Shown piece after piece: positions 22,868 to 37,300 of a DNA stretch of 64,000 nt. Made by a program: the position numbers and the translations under genes. The notes below the pieces were generated by a model. The model was not told the DNA's origin, ran no database searches, and worked only from the letters and a program-made list of their open reading frames with translations. Origin of the DNA: Actinostola sp. cb2023 (lineage: Eukaryota > Cnidaria > Anthozoa > Actiniaria > Actinostolidae); the NCBI GenBank assembly GCA_033675265.1, contig JAUJYZ010000813.1:62001-126000 (forward strand), written 5' to 3'. The first letter of the stretch is position 1. Each line of letters starts with the position of its first letter.

Positions 22868-24126
22868 ACTCGATACTTCTATCGTACCCCACCCTTCTCC
22901 TAATATCACTCGATACCTCTATCGTACCCCACCCTTCTCCTAATATCACTCGATACCTCTATCGTACCCCACCCTTCTCCTAATATCACTCGATACTTAT
23001 ATCGTACCCCCACCCTTCTCCTAATATCACTCGATACTTATATCGTACCCCACCCTTCTCCTAATCTCACTCGATACCTCTATCGTATCCCACCGTTCTC
23101 CTAATCTCACTCGATACCTCTATCGTACCCCACCCTTCTCCTAATATCACTCGATACTTATATCGTACCCCACCCTTCTCCTAATCTCACTCGATACCTC
23201 TATCGTACCCCACCCTTCTCCTAATATCACTCGATACTTCTATCGTACCCCACCCTTCTCCTAATATCACTCGATACTTCTGTCGTACCCCACCCTTCTC
23301 CTAATATCACTCGATACTTCTATCGTACCCCACCCTTCTCCTAATATCACTCGATACTTCTATCGTACCCCACCCTTCTCCTAATATCACTCGATACTTC
23401 TATCGTGCCCCACCGTTCTCCTAATATCACTCGATACTTCTATCGTACCCCACCCTTCTCCTAATATCACTCGATACTTCTATCGTACCCCACCCTTCTC
23501 CTAATCTCACTCGATACTTCTATCGTACCCCACCCTTCTCCTAATATCACTCGATACTTCTATCGTGCCGCACCCTTCTCCTAATATCACTCGATACTTC
23601 TGTCGTACCCCACCCTTCTCCTAATATCACTCGATACTTCTATCGTACCCCACCCTTCTCCTAATCTCACTCGATACTTCTGTCGTACACCACCCTTCTC
23701 CTAATATCACTCGATACTTCTGTCGTACCCCACCCTTCTCCTAATATCACTCGATACTTCTATCGTACCCCACCCTTCTCCTAATATCACTCGATACTTC
23801 TATCGTACCCCACCCTTCTCCTAATATCACTCGATACTTCTGTCGTACCCCACCCTTCTCCTAATATCACTCGATACTTCTATCGTACCCCACCCTTCTC
23901 CTAATCTCACTCGATACTTCTGTCGTACACCACCCTTCTCCTAATATCACTCGATACTTCTGTCGTACCCCACCCTTCTCCTAATATCACTCGATACTTC
24001 TATCGTACCCCACCCTTCTCCTAATATCACTCGATACTTCTATCCTACCCCACCCTTCTCCTAATATCACTCGATACTTCTATCGTACACCACCCTTCTC
24101 CTAATATCACTCGATACTTCTATCTT

Positions 24127-24322
24127 ACGTTTATTGATCAACGTTTATCAATAAACGAACACATTTACTTTCCCCAGGTGTATAAAAGTTTGCTTTAAAA
24201 CCTTGTAATTTACATAGCCCAACACACTACCAATGAAGGTCGCAGTATCACGACCGAAACATCTAGAATAAAATAAATCTACAATCAAATCAGTGACAAC
24301 TCCTTTCGTTTTCAAATCTAAC
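24127..24322. mobile_element. 196-bp insert in satellite, copy 2
   Basis: The sequence and borders match the insert at 22672. The two copies are separated by about 31 satellite units, so they probably moved as part of a large duplication of satellite rather than by two insertions. Confidence 0.7.
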
Positions 24323-24636
24323 ACTCGATACTTCTATCGTACCCCACCCTTCTCCTAATATCACTCGATACCTCTATCGTACCCCCACCCTTCTCCTAAT
24401 ATCACTCGTTACCTCTATCGTACCCCACCCTTCTCCTAATATCACTCGATACCTCTATCGTACCCCACCCTTCTCCTAATATCACTCGATACTTATATCG
24501 TACCCCACCCTTCTCCTAATCTCACTCGATACTTATATCGTATCCCACCCTTCTCCTAATATCACTCGATACTTCTACCGTACCCCACCCTTCTCCTAAT
24601 ATCACTCAATACTTAATTATTTTGTAAACAATCGGT

Positions 24637-24642
24637 TTTATT
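24637..24642 (-). terminator. Possible polyadenylation signal of the giant gene
   Basis: AATAAA on the - strand lies about 450 bp after the stop codon at 25094, just before the satellite begins. It is the clearest such motif I see downstream. Confidence 0.35.
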
Positions 24643-25093
24643 TATCTTTAAATGGTCGTACATTAGTTTCATAACAGATTATGATAAATCCATGTTACTG
24701 CTTTTAATTACTTATGGAAATGCTTAGATGAATTGGCATTGGATTGTGATAATGATGAACGATCATTCTCCCTAACGCATACTGATTCACTAAGCGGTCT
24801 TGCTAAATTAAAATGGTGAGTATAATCTTCTAAAAATCTTGGTGCGATACAAAACCTTATGAAAAGCTTTAACAAATATTGCAATACTAAATTAATATGC
24901 AGACTTAAAAATTGCTTAACTTTAGCAAAAAGTTCAGGTGATTATGTTGTTCGTAACGAAAACCGAAATGGATGAGGTGCGCCCGTGGAGTCTTCGATCG
25001 GGTAAAACAAAGAGGATGGTTTCTTTGACTTTCTATTTGTGTTGAATCAAGGAATGAGGCGCGTTTCAACCATTTCGGTGGGAGCAAGAACAA

Positions 25094-25358
25094 CTACTTT
25101 CCGTCAGAACTGCCGGGAAGGGTTGACGCATATGATCCATGTGCCGCTGGTCCAATGTAACCGCTGATCACCTTGCTCTCGAGCTCTGGCTCAGAATCTC
25201 CAAAGTCGTTCAACATGTGCACATTCTCATGTTGCTTGTTGACTGAATCACTCGAAGCCACGAGGTCTTCTTTACTTTCACTAGTTTTCTGTCCCCAGGC
25301 TTTGTGACGCTTGATTGAAGACTTTTTCTCAGGTTTGGACACATCCTTTTTCTCGGCA
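25094..25358 (-). CDS. Terminal exon of the giant gene, cytoplasmic tail end
   Basis: The acceptor TCCTTATAG completes the phase-2 codon (S/AEKKDVSKPEKK). The tail ends VISGYIGPAAHGSYASTL then PGSSDGK and stops TAG at 25094-25096. It has Lys-rich and Ser/Asp-rich stretches and no C-terminal PDZ-type motif. Confidence 0.85.
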
Positions 25359-28300
25359 CTATAAGGAGCAGCAGTAACAAGATATGAACATATGGGGCAA
25401 TATTCAACTTTGAGCTAATTAAAGTCGGAATGGACAAGAAGTTCAACTTCCAATAAATATAGCCAGGAAATTACTTTTTTATTCGCCATTTTCTTCGAAG
25501 AGATATATAGCATGGGATGGAACGGGAAAGGATATGACATGGAATAGTATGGGATGGGATGGGATGGGATGGGATGGGATGGGATGAGATACAATATGGG
25601 ATAGGAAATTGGATGGGATAGTATTGGATAAGATAGGATAGCATAGTATGGGATGGGATAGGAAGGGATAAGATAGAATAGCATAGGATGAGATGGGATA
25701 TTGGATGGGATAGTAAGGGATGTATATCAAACTTATGTTATACAAAAGGTCATTGTTTCACATATGGAGATGAGACCACGGCGGACTATCAATAAAAACA
25801 GCATTGCTTTTTACTGCATTGTTAAAATAAAAACCAAAAACCTACCATCGAAAAATAAACGACGAATATGTAAGGAATGAATCAGCTAGCAATTCAAGCA
25901 AATATATATATATTTGACCGTGGCATTTTCCGTTTCTTCAAAGTCAATCGAACTGAAATCTCTGAAGAGATATAGGAGAGCGTGACATACGCTGCACACA
26001 AAATCCCTCTGAATCGCTTGGGAATTGTGTCAATCAAAAACCTACCGCCGGATTCTAATGCTCTGTAATTGTACGCGCATTTTGATATAAAATACATGTA
26101 TATTAAACTTAATTAAGCTGTGGCAAAATGAAATCTAAAACTCTTTGTTTGGTAATTGTGAACATCATATTGGTGCTCTGTATCCCGGTCTGTATGTAGA
26201 AGCTACATAGGCCGGCGAATTCGCAAATAAGTTATGGCTCGGAAAGGACGTTTTTTGAAGGCAATTTCCAATATTTACACGCACGAGATCAATAAGTTAG
26301 TTCGAATTTGTGATATATTTTCCCGTTGAGGAAACATATGCAGCTTTTCCATCCTCTCTTATATTTTAGCTACCTGATTTACACATTGTCAAAGGAAAAA
26401 TATGAATTCAGAAATGATAACCAGTCACGTACGAATCTGCTTTATTTAGCGGTCATAGTGAACAAATTGCTGGATCAATCGGGCCTCAAACGTGCATTAG
26501 TAAACAAAGCATTAACAAAAAACGTTGTCCGCGTGATACTGGATCCCAACAGGAGCAAATGTTCAATGATGCAGGACATAAGTTTGATATGGATACGATA
26601 GAATAGCATAGCATGGGGTAGGATAAGATAGTACGTGATAAGATGGGATAATACATTACCTTTCATTACCACCATCATCTGTCTTATCGGTATTGATGGT
26701 GGGTACGGGTTTTGGTGATTCCAATTCAAAAGCACTACCATAGCAAGGGTTCTCGAACCCACGGTGGCCTGTGGGCGCTTCTTTCTTCTTTAAGGACAAT
26801 CGTTTGGTTTTGGGCGGCTTTTCTTTGAGCTGCTCATCATCCGATGTTGAAGCGTTTGACGCAGTATCCAGTGCAGATGGATTTACAATCCCCGATATTT
26901 TTGGTGATTTCTTTATGAAAGGGAACTTCTTGAGAATATTCGAAGAACGTTTCTCATCAGGGTCGTCATCGGATGTGTCACTAGTTCTTGAAGCATCATC
27001 CTGGTACCCAGGATTCTCGGCAGCTCTGGACACAAATGATTAAAGAACAATAATTGTTGAATTAATAGTTTAGTTATATTTACAATAAAAAGCTAAGTGA
27101 AAAAAACAATAGTTTTAGTTTCAAAACGTTTTCCAATGGCTACTGAACACAAGTTGGACTTGGGAAAGAAAAGACCTGTTGGCTCGAGGATCAATGGGGG
27201 ATTGACGCTGTGCCAAATGCAATGTAACGTGTGCAATGTCACTAGAAAGGGGGGTTATGACAATTGACCCTCTTTGAAACTAGCACAGGAAGCCCAAAAA
27301 GTGGTGCACGGCTATTATAAAGCAAACGGCCAAAATACTATAAAATTTTACAGAGCAACGATAGGCATCCATAGAAGAACACGACAATTCTATTTGCAAG
27401 CAAATTAACAAATTTATGACAGGAAATGGCGGAAAAACGCATCTCGTCTTACCCTTCAGGTGAAAGCATATGACTTGTTGAAGGTACAGTATCCATCATC
27501 TCCAAGTCATTTCCATCCTCTGCATCTTCTTCACGTTTATTTTTTTGATACTTGATGCTTCGCGATGTTATTCTGCAAAATGGTGCAATCACACTGTAAG
27601 GTTTTACTTTCAAAGACAAGAGATACGACTTCAAATACTCAAAATTATTCATTGTATTTCAAACTTACGATTTCTTGATTCTATTTTCTTTGGACGTCTT
27701 CCTTCGTCTCATAGCACCAATGATGACTAGTATGATAAGTAGTATCAAAACCAGTCCTGAGCAGACGCCAATGATGATCCACGTTGTACTAGACGATGGT
27801 ACAAGAACGAGATTCGAGGCAATTACAAATTTAGCAGTAGTTAATTGTTGTGAAGCAAGCACTGCACCTCCGCTCGTGTTGTCAAGCCGCACCCAAATCG
27901 TCCTTTCTCCGGTTTGATGTTTATCGTTGGCAATGATTAGAGGAATAGACCTATTCCACTGCCCTTCTAGGAAAGAGATCTTCCCTGTAGATGGCCATAT
28001 TAACTTATGATGATTTGACTGGTTGCTGTGTAGAGACCAATGGACTTCGATGTCGCCTGATGAGCCTTTTGATCGTTTGACTGGTAGCTCAATTTCTTGG
28101 ACACCTGATTGTCGCACGACGTTGATATCACCGTTGGCATCGTACACTGAAGAAATAAAAACGATTAGAGATGTTCCCGATATGTGGCAAATGTTGGAAG
28201 ATTGGGTTTGAGTGTTTTGATTGGCTGAATTAGTTACAAGTTTTACAAGGTGTTTGCCCTCGATGAAAGATTAGTGGAAATATTACTAGAATGGATTCAA

Positions 28301-31300
28301 CGTTCTTTCTCCAGCACAATGGATAGGCTACATAGCTTTTATATTAAAGAATATTGTCAAAATTAAAGAACTGCTATCTCAATGGTTTTAACACCAGTGC
28401 CCAGTCTTCCAATGTATTTGCCACAGACGGGTTACCCTGCAAATATTTTGAAGTTCATCAACGTGAGTTGTAAACATTACCTGTGGCATTTTTTTCGAAC
28501 ATCATTAGACCTTTTTGAGCTTTAAATGACCAGTAGAAGGAAAACTGAGTTAGATGGCAGATTTGTACTGTAAGTAGTTTGATTGTTCGGTTCACGTGGG
28601 ACCATGGGTTTGGACAAGTGAAAGCTGCATCAATCCTGCGAAGACAAGAGACAAAAGTCGTTGAATAAAAAGAAAGAAAGAACAACGAAATTATTGGATA
28701 TTACACACATATGAGTACAAATATTACACAACTACCTTAACCTCTATTTACCAATATTACTATCACATACCAAGTCTTGTTCTTTAAGTCCCATAGATAG
28801 AGAACGGGATCAATGTCGTCCTTCTTCACGTCCTTATTTACAACACGTTTATTGGCGTTCACTAAGTTATCAACGTCATAGAACATGGAAATTTTAATTG
28901 GCTTAGCGAACTTGTACCCTTCTTGTATTGTGTTATTTGTAGGATCAAATGCTTTGATTTGGAAGCTGTAATTGCCGAGCATGAATTGCTGCAATAGAAA
29001 ACAGAATTTAATACAGTAAACAATGGCAATATCGTACCTTCTATTTTGACCCAATATATTGTTATTACCTCCATATAGTGTTATTTGGTCATTTAGAATT
29101 GTTCGTTGGTTTTGATTTAACACACATATTGCTGCAGTTGCGGTTGCGGTTTTGGTTGCGGTTGTCATGGTTGTGGTGGTTGTTGTTGTTGTGGTTGTGG
29201 TTATGGTTGTGGTTGTGGTTGCAGTTTTGGTTGCGGTTGCGGTGTGGTTGTTGTGGTTGTGGTTGTCATTGTGATTGTGGTCGTGATGGTTGTGGTTCCG
29301 GTTGCGGTTGTGCCGGTTGTAGTTGTGATGGTTATGGTTATGGCGGTTGTAATTTGAATGGATATTTTGCAAGCAAATATTGTGAATTAAAACAAACTTT
29401 GAAGGCACGTTTACCTTTGGCTTTGTTATGTCCGGATTGGATACAGGACCTTCGTCAGATTTATTAGACTCCAGCGTCTTTTTGTCAAGACTATAGCAAG
29501 TCAGTTTTACTTTACCATCAACAGCTCCTTTAGGGACGTTGAGAGTTCCATAGGTCTTTCCAACACCACCGTCTTTCCTTGAACCATCGGGATTCATATT
29601 TACGGTATCAAAGAAGAAGGAAGCTGAAGCATTATTATCGAATATATACTCAGATTTCCCTACAACAATACCATTAGATGACAATGGCGCCGAGAGTAAG
29701 CCGGCTTTGTTGACAGCCCTTACAGTGGCATAGTATTTAGTGTTTTTCTTCAACCCATCGTCTTTAAATTGAGTGAACCATGTGGTGGTGTTTCCAATCT
29801 CCTCAAAGTCTTTTGTGTCGACCTTTCCAGGAGCTGTTCCCCAGGCCACCTCGTACGAGGTAACACCGCTGTCCGGATCGCTGGCTTTGAAATAGGCAAA
29901 TATGATATCAAGGAACACCTAGTAAAGAAATATCAGTTCGTTAATAACGATTTGGTTGATCGACACCCTCATTAAATAAAGTCTCATTTCATTCATTAAC
30001 TTAAATCATAAAAGTGTTACAAAACGCGTCATTTTTATCGTCTTACCTGGTAGTCTATGTCAGGACCAAGTACACCATCTCGTACATACTGCATTACAGG
30101 CGGAGTGATATCTATGGTAACGCCATTACTATGGCCTGCAGAACAGCGTTGAGCACCATTACAAGCCACAACCGTAACGTAATAGGTATCACCCTGCTTG
30201 AAATTAAAACCATATTCACTGGCGTTTTGTCTTAGTCCATTGCTTTCGCACTGTCGGATGTCATCCAGAATGGGCTTGGAACCTATGCACCAGAAATATT
30301 CCGCGATATCACTTTCGTTGTCTGCAAAGTCGATCCAGCGAGCATGGACCTCTGATGTGTTATTGGTATAATCAATATCTGTATCCTGGAAATTTTGCGT
30401 GGAACACTGACTGTCTTCGCCAAAAGTTTCGTTACTCGAGCAGTTTGTCTCGGGGTTGCTCCCGAGGCCATCGTAAACTGTTCCTACGTCAGGAGATGTC
30501 GTATCGATAATGAAAGGCTCGGATTTGGACGTGGTTGACATGCCACTGCGAGTGATCTCAACAAGTTTGACAGTGTACTCGTTGACAGCACCTTCTGCGA
30601 AGAATGTACCATTCATTTGTTCAATTGTTATGGCGTTCGTTTTGTTGTTAAACTGTTTCATAAGTGGACACTGCGTTTGATTACATATGTTCGTCACAAA
30701 ATGCACTGGATCGACGTCATTAGGTGACGCACATTTACGGTCCTTGCAAACTGCACAAATTCTTGTTACCCCTCCGAGTGACATTCTACCATTTTCACAC
30801 GCTTCACACTGGAATGCCTCTTGCTCCTCGATATTTGACGCTTTTATCCTTTTGTTGTTCCTAGGGCAATATGTCATGCTATAAACGCGCCCTGTCCCGT
30901 GATTTTCACCGCCGTCTGGCCAGGTCAACACTCCTGGAGTGCCAAACAGAATCGTTGATCCTTCTGCAGAAACACTCGCACGTGGTGTCCCGTCATCTAC
31001 ACGAGGAATGTCTTCACGTGCAATGATTCTTCCAAGACCAATGCATTTACCTTCTTCATGGAAGGGATGATAAGCAAAGCTGCCATGGTACCCTGTGAGT
31101 ATTACTCCGTCACGACCTTGCATTGTCTGCATTCCAAGAGCAACAACGGTACCACCATCCCTGTCCAACAAGTCCAAGCTACCACTTAGACGTACATCAG
31201 AGGGGACTTGATAAGAACACACAGTTTTGGATGATTTCGATGCAATATCTAGCTGAGCAACGACAACGTTTCCTTTTGACTTTGAAACAAGTACTAAAAC

Positions 31301-34300
31301 GTCGTCTTTGGTGAGTCGAAACGAAGGTTCCAGGATATCCTTATAGCTCTTTAGATCAATCTTCATCACAATGGAGTAATCAACGGTGGAATATATGATT
31401 ACGCTATTGTTACCTGATGAAACAGCAAGCAGTTGATCATTAAATGCGAGTGATAAACCATAACACGGGTTTTTTTCTGCTTCTCCAAGTACCTTTCCCA
31501 GTTTCCACGCACCACTATTCTCTTGGAATATTCCAACTACACCAAAGTTTGTCGAGGTGATTTTCCCCGTTGCTGCCAAAGTAGAGTTTGTCATGACCAC
31601 CGAACCCCCCGTTAAGTGTTGCCACAGAACATCATATTTACAATGACCTACTTTGCAATTCGAAATATTCGCTTCCAATCCTATTCTAATAGCACCGTTC
31701 AGAGTAAAGCTTAGCCGGTAAATGCTTATCTTCCCATTTGAGTTTACACTCAAGCGATTCTTGAAGGATGATAGACTATTAATTGTTTTCTGTTCACCAG
31801 CAGGGATCTCGTTGATAACCTCGCTGCTCAGAAGTCGATTTTTCGTAGAGAAGAAGAAGACCTTATGTGATGAACTAACAGCAATGTAACTCTGCGATAA
31901 CAACAGCACAGAAGATCCAAACTTTTTGGCTGTTGAGGTAGGCTTATAATGGATATCCGACTGCATGACAAGCCAATGGGGTGTGTGATTGGTACAACAA
32001 GGCCCTGATGGATCAGCAAATCCAGGTAATTTCTTCGTTTCCAAGCTCTGTTCTGTTGTGTTGGTCTCATTTGAATCTGACGTTACTCTTGTTACCACAA
32101 GCTGGAATTCTGTAGTTGGACTAAAGGCTCCACTATCCAGTATCTTATTTAGTTCTGCAAGCGACGAGTTTGTAGCATTAATCGCATCACTAACAGCTAT
32201 TGAGAGGTCGCCTGGGGACGATATGTATTTCACGTCTGGATCCAACCCACTCAGATTGAAAGGCGGCAGATGAAGATTTGGCAGCCATCTCTTCAATTCG
32301 TTATTGGTTGCACTGTCTCGGAGTACCACCTTACGCGGCAAGGGTGGCCTTGGTTCTATACGGATGCCGTCGCTACTTTTCTCGCTGTAAATTCCCCCTT
32401 CATTCCATACTCGTACAATACCTCGATACGCTTCCCATGGCGCTAAAGGTACACTTTCAATCGTAGCATTACGTTGGTCGGGATGGACAGGCATAAATAT
32501 TTGTACCAGAGGTTCTCCATTCCACGACTCGTCTTGGTCCAGTCTGGGGAAGGTTTTATTTGATGAAGTTTGCGTTACGCCTACCTCAAGGCGCATGCGA
32601 GAAATATCGCTCAAGAATTTCCCGAGTACATTCCATTTCAAGGTCAGGCTCTCCATGTTTGAAACCCAGTCAATGTCCAAATGATCTGAGGAGTTGGACA
32701 ATTCCACGTCAAGTACCTTATTCACTTTTGGAGCCACAGTTATCACCAGGCATTGTCTTGACTTTATGACTGTTTTTAATCCAGCTCTGTTGCCTACAAA
32801 CACCGTAGCAAACAGACTGGTCCCTGAAGATATTCTGTTGACTATATCTTGACCAAGCAATTTTAGCTCAGCAGACCTCTTGGGTGTGACGTTACAAAGT
32901 CCACTTACGGTTCCAACACACCATTCATATTTCGATAATTTACTTTCATTGTCTTCAAACTCGTCCCAGTCAACACTGACAAGTTCTTCCGTGCAGCTGA
33001 ATCTTACATTGGGTCTGGAACTGGGGCCACCTGATCCCATAGATGCATTTTGATTGGAAGCAGGGCTAATGACTTTGGGTGGAGTCATGTCGATCATAAT
33101 TTGGTTTGTACTTGTTAAAGCAGTCAATCCAGCACCATTTGTTGCCCTTATTCTTACGTCATAGAACTTTCCATGGTCAAGTGTCAGACCAGAGAGTACG
33201 TGGTGGGTCTTCTGTCCGACATCTTTATAAACATTGCAATCAGCAGATGACGAGCTTAAATGGACGCACAATTCGTATTTAGCTATTCCACTTTCGCTAT
33301 CAGTAAATGGCATCCAACTATAGCGATAATTAATAAAAAAGTATTACAATCACGAAGTCACATGTGTTATTGAAATACAGTACAGATACAAGCATGATTT
33401 GATTTGAAGTTTTATTTTGATGTTGTTTTAATACTTGCTTTACAAATATTCCACTTTGCCGAATTTCAAAAGGCGCCAAGAGCAACAGTCAAGTCACGTG
33501 TGCATCGATCAGCGTATTGACACATGGCAAAGTGGAATTTATTGACTAAGCAAATGTACAAACTTTACCCGACTTGCAGTTGTCGATTGTCAGTTTGATA
33601 CTGCACGTGTTGATTACCAGGTCCAATCCAGGCCACATTCTTGATGGGAAGACTAAAGTCCACTGTGAACCCATTGGATGACACTTCCGTCTGCAGCCCT
33701 GCATAGTTTGTAGATTTAACCTTTGCAACGTACATTGTCCCGCTTTCTAAGTCCAGTCCTAAAAATAGCACATAAATCAATTATAAAACCAGGTTTAAAT
33801 CTTCATACAAGAATAACGACGTACCTGTTATTTTTATACTAGTAGCGTTGTTGACATCTGTAAATTGCTGAGGACAGTTCGTCAGGTTTCGTGCATCACA
33901 GATCGCCACTTCATAATTCTTTATGCCACTTTCATCGTCTTTGAAGTCCAGCCAGTTCACAACAACATCATCATCTCCAAAGAGAAAGTCGATATCCTTT
34001 GAAGTATTACCGTCAAATACCCGACCAGGTGTTGGTGGAGTGTTATCGACCGTCACGCCGTCTGAAGTCACTGTGGTGGTTTCGCCCGCACCATTGGTTG
34101 CCTGGACTGTGACGTAAAACCGCTGTCCATTTCTCATGGGCTCATTTAAAACTTCGTGTATTCTGTGTAACCATGGTGAAAGAGTTCGTCGGGAAAGTAG
34201 GTCACAAAATCCTGGAGTAGTACCTACACAATATGTGACTTTAACAATGTCACTTTCCGGGTCTTCTAAAGAGTTCCAGTGAGCTGAGACATCACAATTT

Positions 34301-37300
34301 GATAACTGGAAGTCGATATCTGCTCCATCTTTGTGGCCATCATAAACCACACTACCGGCCAGGGGAGCTAGAAGAAAAAAACGACTGATTAGTTGGGCTT
34401 CCTGTGGAATATTTTCGATATATTTATTGTTTCTGTCCTAAACAATATTTAATGTAAGATGATTCTAAACGTCTAGCCTGCTTCCAGTCTGTTGATCAGT
34501 TCAGAGGATCGTGGGGTCAAATCCCATCGGGGTCGATCAGAGATTTTTTCTCTGTCTCATTTATTCTAGGGCTAACGATCAGAATAACTGTATGGGTATC
34601 TTTATAGCACTTTAACTTTCCCTTTAATTTCTATATTAATTCTGGATTAGGTCTGCCTTTCAGTAACTGGGCCATGTAGTACTGTAAGTTTTAATTTGTC
34701 ATTATTTTTACCTTATTAAGTTCAGTATTCAAGATTCAAGCAACAATTATTAAGTTTTACCTGTTTTGTCAATGAAAATCCCATCTGAAGATGTAATAAT
34801 ACTTTTTAAACCAGCCTCGTTTTCAGCAACTACCGACACGTAGTATGTAGCAGCGTGCTGCAGCTCGATGCTTTTGAATCTGTATGCGGTTCGTTGACCA
34901 ATATCTGTCAAATTTGCAACTTCACAAGAACCAGAACGTTTCCCAAGACACACATAATACTTCAAGATGGAAGTTTCTTTGTCCCAAAAGCCATTCCAAC
35001 GAGCGTCAATGACTGAACTTGCAAAATAGCTTTCAAGAAGACTAGAATCGTTTGAAGTTATTTGAACTTTTCCTGCGATGGGTGGAGTAGAATCTAGTAG
35101 CATGCCGTCAGAGTAAAGTGTTGTGCTAAGTCCAACGTTGTTAGTAGAACGGACAACAGTGATGTACTTTACACCTTCTGTAAAGGCTAGGCTGGACATG
35201 CAAACAAGCGAACGGTTTCCAACGTCCACAGATTTTACGAGGCACTTGTTCTTGTCAATTGCAGTGCAAACTGAAACGTCGCTTCTGAGTATCCCACTCT
35301 CCATATCGACAGTACTCCACGACGCACAGTATTTAGTTTTAGAGGTAAGAAAGTCAATATTCACCAGACTGCCATTCGTTTCTAGGTCTTTGACCTGGAA
35401 GTTAAACCATATAAATGTTAGCAAAATTTTGCACTTTAAATAATTACCTTTACAATCAATCATTCAATCAAAATTTATGTAATGGTATTAATACACATTA
35501 GGATTATTATCATTTTCATGACATCCATTCATTATCCGTAGTCGTTCATAGCGGAGTCGTTTTCGTATGTGTGGGAAACCTACGGTACCGTGACACTCAA
35601 TGGCTTCCTTTCTGAACCAATCAAAAAGCGTGCAGATGCATCTCATCCAATCAAACTCTTGTTCGGTACCGTCCCACTTGTCACGAAAACGACTCTAATC
35701 TATCGACTACACGTATAAATGGTGAGACCAGGCGTATAAAAGTAAACAACAAATTTCAGGGTTAACCGCCAATATATGCACTTTACGACCATGCTATATA
35801 TTTATATTATACTTACTTCAGTAAGTTGAGGAGGACTGCTATCTATCTTCACTCCGTTTGAATACAAAGTAGTCATTCCACCCGCACCATTCACTGCACT
35901 GACTTTAACATAGACAGTGACGCCTGAAACAATGGAAGGATAAACCTGCATTTGGACGTTATTAATGCCGTCACTGACTGTTGTCTCGGGTATCACGTCA
36001 CATGATCCTTGTGTTGTCCCTGCGCACCAGATGGACTTCTCTATGCCAGTTTCATCATCAACAAACTGATCCCAGTTTGCAGAAATGAATGAGCCATGTG
36101 CTTGGAAGTCAATATCATCAGCGGTTTTACCGTCTCGTACCGTCCCCCCAACAGGTAGCGTTTTGTCAATCTTGACACCATTGCTTGATGCGGTTGCTTT
36201 GTATCCAGCTTCATTAGTCGCACGAACAGTTGTGTAATATGTTTTCTTGTGCGCCAAATTCAGACCTGTTATCTCCCTGGTGTGGACAATTCCAACGCTT
36301 AGATAGGCATGTAGATCACAGAATGATGGTTTACTTCCAATGCATATTTCGTAGTTGTCAATTCTTGAATTGGGATCTCTGAATGGCTCCCAGTTTGATG
36401 TAATAGTAGTGGTTGAACTCTGTACTGTTAGATCTTTAGAAGCGTCATTGCCATCAAACACATCTCCAGGAGTTGGTCGCGTGTTATCAGTTATAAAGAT
36501 GTTAGACAAAGCCGAACTATAAAGTCCAACCTTGTTGTACGCTCTGATAACCAGAGAATAGGAAAGACCTGGCTTAAGGTCTAGTTCATCATTCTTCAGT
36601 TTTGATGTCAAACCGACATTAATGAACTGAGTTGTACACTCTTTGATGTCAACTGCGTTACATACAGTCCATTCATAATGATCCAAACCGCTCTCTTGAT
36701 CTTTAAACCCGCCCCAGTCAGCTTCGATACCTTCATCCTTTTGCAGATACTTTATTCCAGGAACATTTCCTACTGCAACAGAACCGACACTTGGAGGTGA
36801 CGGGTCTAAAAGCAAGGCATTAGATCGTGTGATGACACTCAATCCAGCTCCATTTTGCATTTGTAGAGAAACATAAATTGTCGTTCCAGCAGATAGAAGA
36901 GTTTCAAAGTTGTGAAGGAGTGAAGAAGCTTCAAGTTCTAGTTCTGTCCATTCAACTACGTCACAACTACCCTGATTCTTCCCAGCACAGTATCTTAGGC
37001 TAGCAATACCACTTTGTACATCAACTGGTTTGTCCCATTGTGCTTTAAAATTCCTTCCACTACTTTGCATAGTAACATTGCCATTTGAAACTAAAGTAGT
37101 ATCATCAGTAGGTTTGACAAAAACGATTTCTCCAATAGTTGGTGGACTTGAATCAATGGTTACACCATCAGACGAAGACAACACCTTTAGTCCTGCAGCA
37201 TTTGTTGCCTCTACGCTTGTAAAGTAACGAACACCTTCTTGTAATTTAAGAGATGCCGTGGCGGAAGTCTGCAGGTCGGATGACACCATAGCACTAATAT

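Larger units (their letters stand above)
21615..24612. repeat. Satellite of 40-bp units
   Basis: Roughly 65 units of a 40-mer (CACTCGATACTTCTATCGTA then CCCCACCCTTCTCCTAATAT) run head to tail. Variants are ATAT/ATCT, TTCT/CCTC/TTAT and CGTA/CCTA, and mixed blocks recur, which suggests higher-order duplication. Two 196-bp foreign inserts interrupt the array. This is not a CRISPR array: there are no unique spacers, and the host is a eukaryote. Confidence 0.97.

Noticed and set aside
21615..24612. CRISPR-like regular repeat
   Set aside because: The 40-bp units are contiguous without unique spacers, and the context is animal.
25415..25745. Pro/Ser/Tyr-rich frames
   Set aside because: They are produced by the GGGAT satellite.
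28737..29918. A single 393-codon frame with a His/Asn/Thr-rich middle
   Set aside because: Splice sites at 29415 and 28988 remove the CAACCA-type microsatellite. The low-complexity middle is intron.
34480..34570. Possible tRNA gene
   Set aside because: Only a B-box-like stretch is present. No cloverleaf could be drawn, and a SINE is more likely.
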